Of a stretch of DNA of 45,413 nucleotides, positions 44,320-45,413 are shown piece by piece. The notes under the pieces are model-generated. The model ran no database searches and was not told the origin of the DNA. It saw nothing but the letters and a program-made list of their open reading frames with translations. Source of the DNA: an uncultured Verrucomicrobiales bacterium (GTDB lineage Bacteria; Verrucomicrobiota; Verrucomicrobiia; Verrucomicrobiales; DEV007); the NCBI GenBank assembly GCA_937922595.1, contig CALAIY010000117.1, positions 1-45,413 of the forward strand. Reading direction: 5' to 3'. The position numbers and the translations under genes were made by a program. How positions within the stretch are numbered: position 1 is the stretch's first letter; the number at the start of each line of letters is the position of its first letter.

Positions 44320-44350
44320 CCTTAAATCTTAAATCTTTCGCCTTAAATCT
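44320..44350. repeat. AT-rich heptad repeat before nrdB
   Basis: Three copies of CTTAAATC, two of them adjacent and overlapping (CTTAAATCTTAAATC), the third after a short CTTTCGC interruption. It is related to the repeat at 31518-31538 and lies just before the nrdB start. Confidence 0.6.
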
Positions 44351-44361
44351 CTCCTCCCCCC

Positions 44362-45413
44362 ATGGAAAAATCATTCACCGTCGGCTCCAAAACATTCGTC
44401 CTCGACCAGTCCAAAGCCGAAGCCGCCTACGAAGCCAAGCGCGTCATCAATGGTCGCGACACCATGACCTTCAATCTCCTCCCATTGAAGTACACCTGGG
44501 CCTACGACATCTACCGCACCATGAAGGCCAATCACTGGGAGCCTGAGGACATCCCGATGCAGAAAGACATCGAGCAATGGCAGTCCGAGCACGAGCTCAC
44601 CGACTCCGAGCGCTGGATCATTCGCATGGGCATCGGCTACTTCTCCGCCGCCGAAGGCATCGTCGGAGACAATGTCCTCCACGTCGTCCGCGAAGTCGTC
44701 ACCGCCCCCGAGCTCAAGCTCGTCCTCGGCCGCCACGCCCACGAAGAGAATATCCACGCCGATTCCCTCCTCTACATGATCAGCTCGCTCGGGATCAATC
44801 CCCACGAATGCGAAGCCATGTTCGAGCAAATTCCGACCATCCTCCGGAAAAACGAATTCGTCACCCGCACCTCCAAAGACCTCCGCCGCGACATCGATCT
44901 CACCGACCCGAAGAACAAGCAGCTCCTCGCGAAAAACATCTTCGTCTTCGGCCAATGCATGGAAGGCACCCAATTCTACGGCCTCTTCGGAATGATCCTC
45001 AGCCTCTACCGGCAAAACAAATTCCCCGGTATCGGAGCCATGTTCCGCTACACCCTCCGCGACGAATCCAATCACATCGAAGTCTTCCGCAATCTCTTCA
45101 TGGATCTCATCGAGGAAAACCCCGAAATCTGGACCGAAGAATTCCGCCAGGAACTCACCGACACCATGAAAGAAGCCGTCTCCCTCGAAAAAGACTTCAT
45201 CGAAGACTGCCTCCCCACCAACGCCATCGGCCTCTCCGCCGATGAATTCAAAGACTACATCGATTACATCGCCGACCGCCGCCTAGAAGGCTGCGGCCTA
45301 GCCACCCTCAATCCCTCCATCGGCAATCCCTTCCCCTGGCTAGCCGAAATGATGGACATCAAAAAAGAGCAAAACTTCTTCGAAGGCCGAGTCACCGAAT
45401 ACCAAAAATCCTC
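44362..45413 (+). CDS. nrdB: Class Ic ribonucleotide reductase small subunit (5' part)
   Basis: 350 residues are visible and the gene runs off the window. It is the R2 subunit of ribonucleotide reductase, which makes deoxyribonucleotides together with R1. Metal ligands are E98, E129, H132, E201, E235 and H238. The first ligand is Glu, not Asp, and the radical tyrosine position (H132+4) is Leu136, not Tyr. Both are marks of class Ic R2, best known from Chlamydia trachomatis (E89 and F127), which uses a Mn/Fe cofactor without a tyrosyl radical. The segment IADRRLEGCGL and then NFFEGRVTEYQ near the window end are also chlamydial-like. nrdA is not in the window. Confidence 0.93.
   Translation, partial: MEKSFTVGSKTFVLDQSKAEAAYEAKRVINGRDTMTFNLLPLKYTWAYDIYRTMKANHWEPEDIPMQKDIEQWQSEHELTDSERWIIRMGIGYFSAAEGIVGDNVLHVVREVVTAPELKLVLGRHAHEENIHADSLLYMISSLGINPHECEAMFEQIPTILRKNEFVTRTSKDLRRDIDLTDPKNKQLLAKNIFVFGQCMEGTQFYGLFGMILSLYRQNKFPGIGAMFRYTLRDESNHIEVFRNLFMDLIEENPEIWTEEFRQELTDTMKEAVSLEKDFIEDCLPTNAIGLSADEFKDYIDYIADRRLEGCGLATLNPSIGNPFPWLAEMMDIKKEQNFFEGRVTEYQKS

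Larger units (their letters stand above)
43840..44361. other. Long non-coding region upstream of nrdB
   Basis: About 520 bp with no convincing gene on either strand. The first part is C-rich, the rest increasingly A+T-rich. It holds two NrdR-box-like sites (44076-44130), a pair of dyads 31 bp apart (44231-44272) and an AT-rich heptad repeat (44320-44350). No -35/-10 pair of good quality was found. Confidence 0.6.

Overview
The window looks like a chromosomal segment of a Gram-negative bacterium of the PVC group, most likely Verrucomicrobiota. This is inferred from several features: a peptidoglycan/division (dcw) cluster without mraZ that carries its own LysM protein; an LptF/LptG-type permease and several lipoproteins, which imply an outer membrane; a meso-DAP type MurE; a class Ic (Chlamydia-like) ribonucleotide reductase small subunit; frequent TTG/GTG starts; and weak or absent Shine-Dalgarno sites. 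No phylogeny could be run. No rRNA, tRNA, insertion sequence, integrase, prophage or CRISPR array was seen.

Layout. 1-3.3 kb: the 3' end of a gene, then a minus-strand group of class II fructose-bisphosphate aldolase, a VC0807-type membrane protein and an AlbA_2/winged-helix regulator with an in-frame 12-bp tandem repeat. 3.4-15.4 kb: a secreted protein of unknown function, a promoter, then the dcw run rsmH-ftsL-ftsI-murE-murF-mraY-murD-LysM-ftsW. 15.4-18.4 kb (minus): thiC behind a TPP riboswitch and a promoter, followed by a 51-aa gene and a second AlbA_2 gene. 18.4-24.4 kb (plus): lptF/G-like, tlyA, nadK, DUF1287, DUF4870 and a UvrD/PcrA helicase. 24.4-27.8 kb: RNase R (minus) and a type II pseudopilin (plus) ending in a strong terminator.

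27.8-33.7 kb (minus): a compact operon (29-aa ORF, CxxC-less DCC paralogue, two membrane proteins, DCC protein) lies downstream of a GbsR-family regulator. Near-identical palindromes sit at the 5' ends of the regulator and the operon, which suggests one regulator controls both. Upstream are pepP, an AI-2E family transporter and a ParA-like ATPase. 33.7-38.2 kb: an AT-rich divergent region, a renalase-like flavoprotein, rlmN, an AAA ATPase/DUF4276 TOPRIM pair (possible defence module) and a cytosine deaminase of the yeast Fcy1 type. 38.2-42.4 kb (minus): two small lipoproteins (one STN-like), a YdbH-like AsmA-family protein and a YnbE-YdbL fusion, together a candidate envelope lipid-transport operon. 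42.5-45.4 kb: avtA, a roughly 550-bp regulatory region and the start of nrdB, whose radical-tyrosine position is leucine.

The parts most worth a second look are the GbsR/DCC regulon with its paralogue pair, the YdbH/YnbE-YdbL operon, the ATPase/DUF4276 pair, and the class Ic R2 with its upstream dyads.
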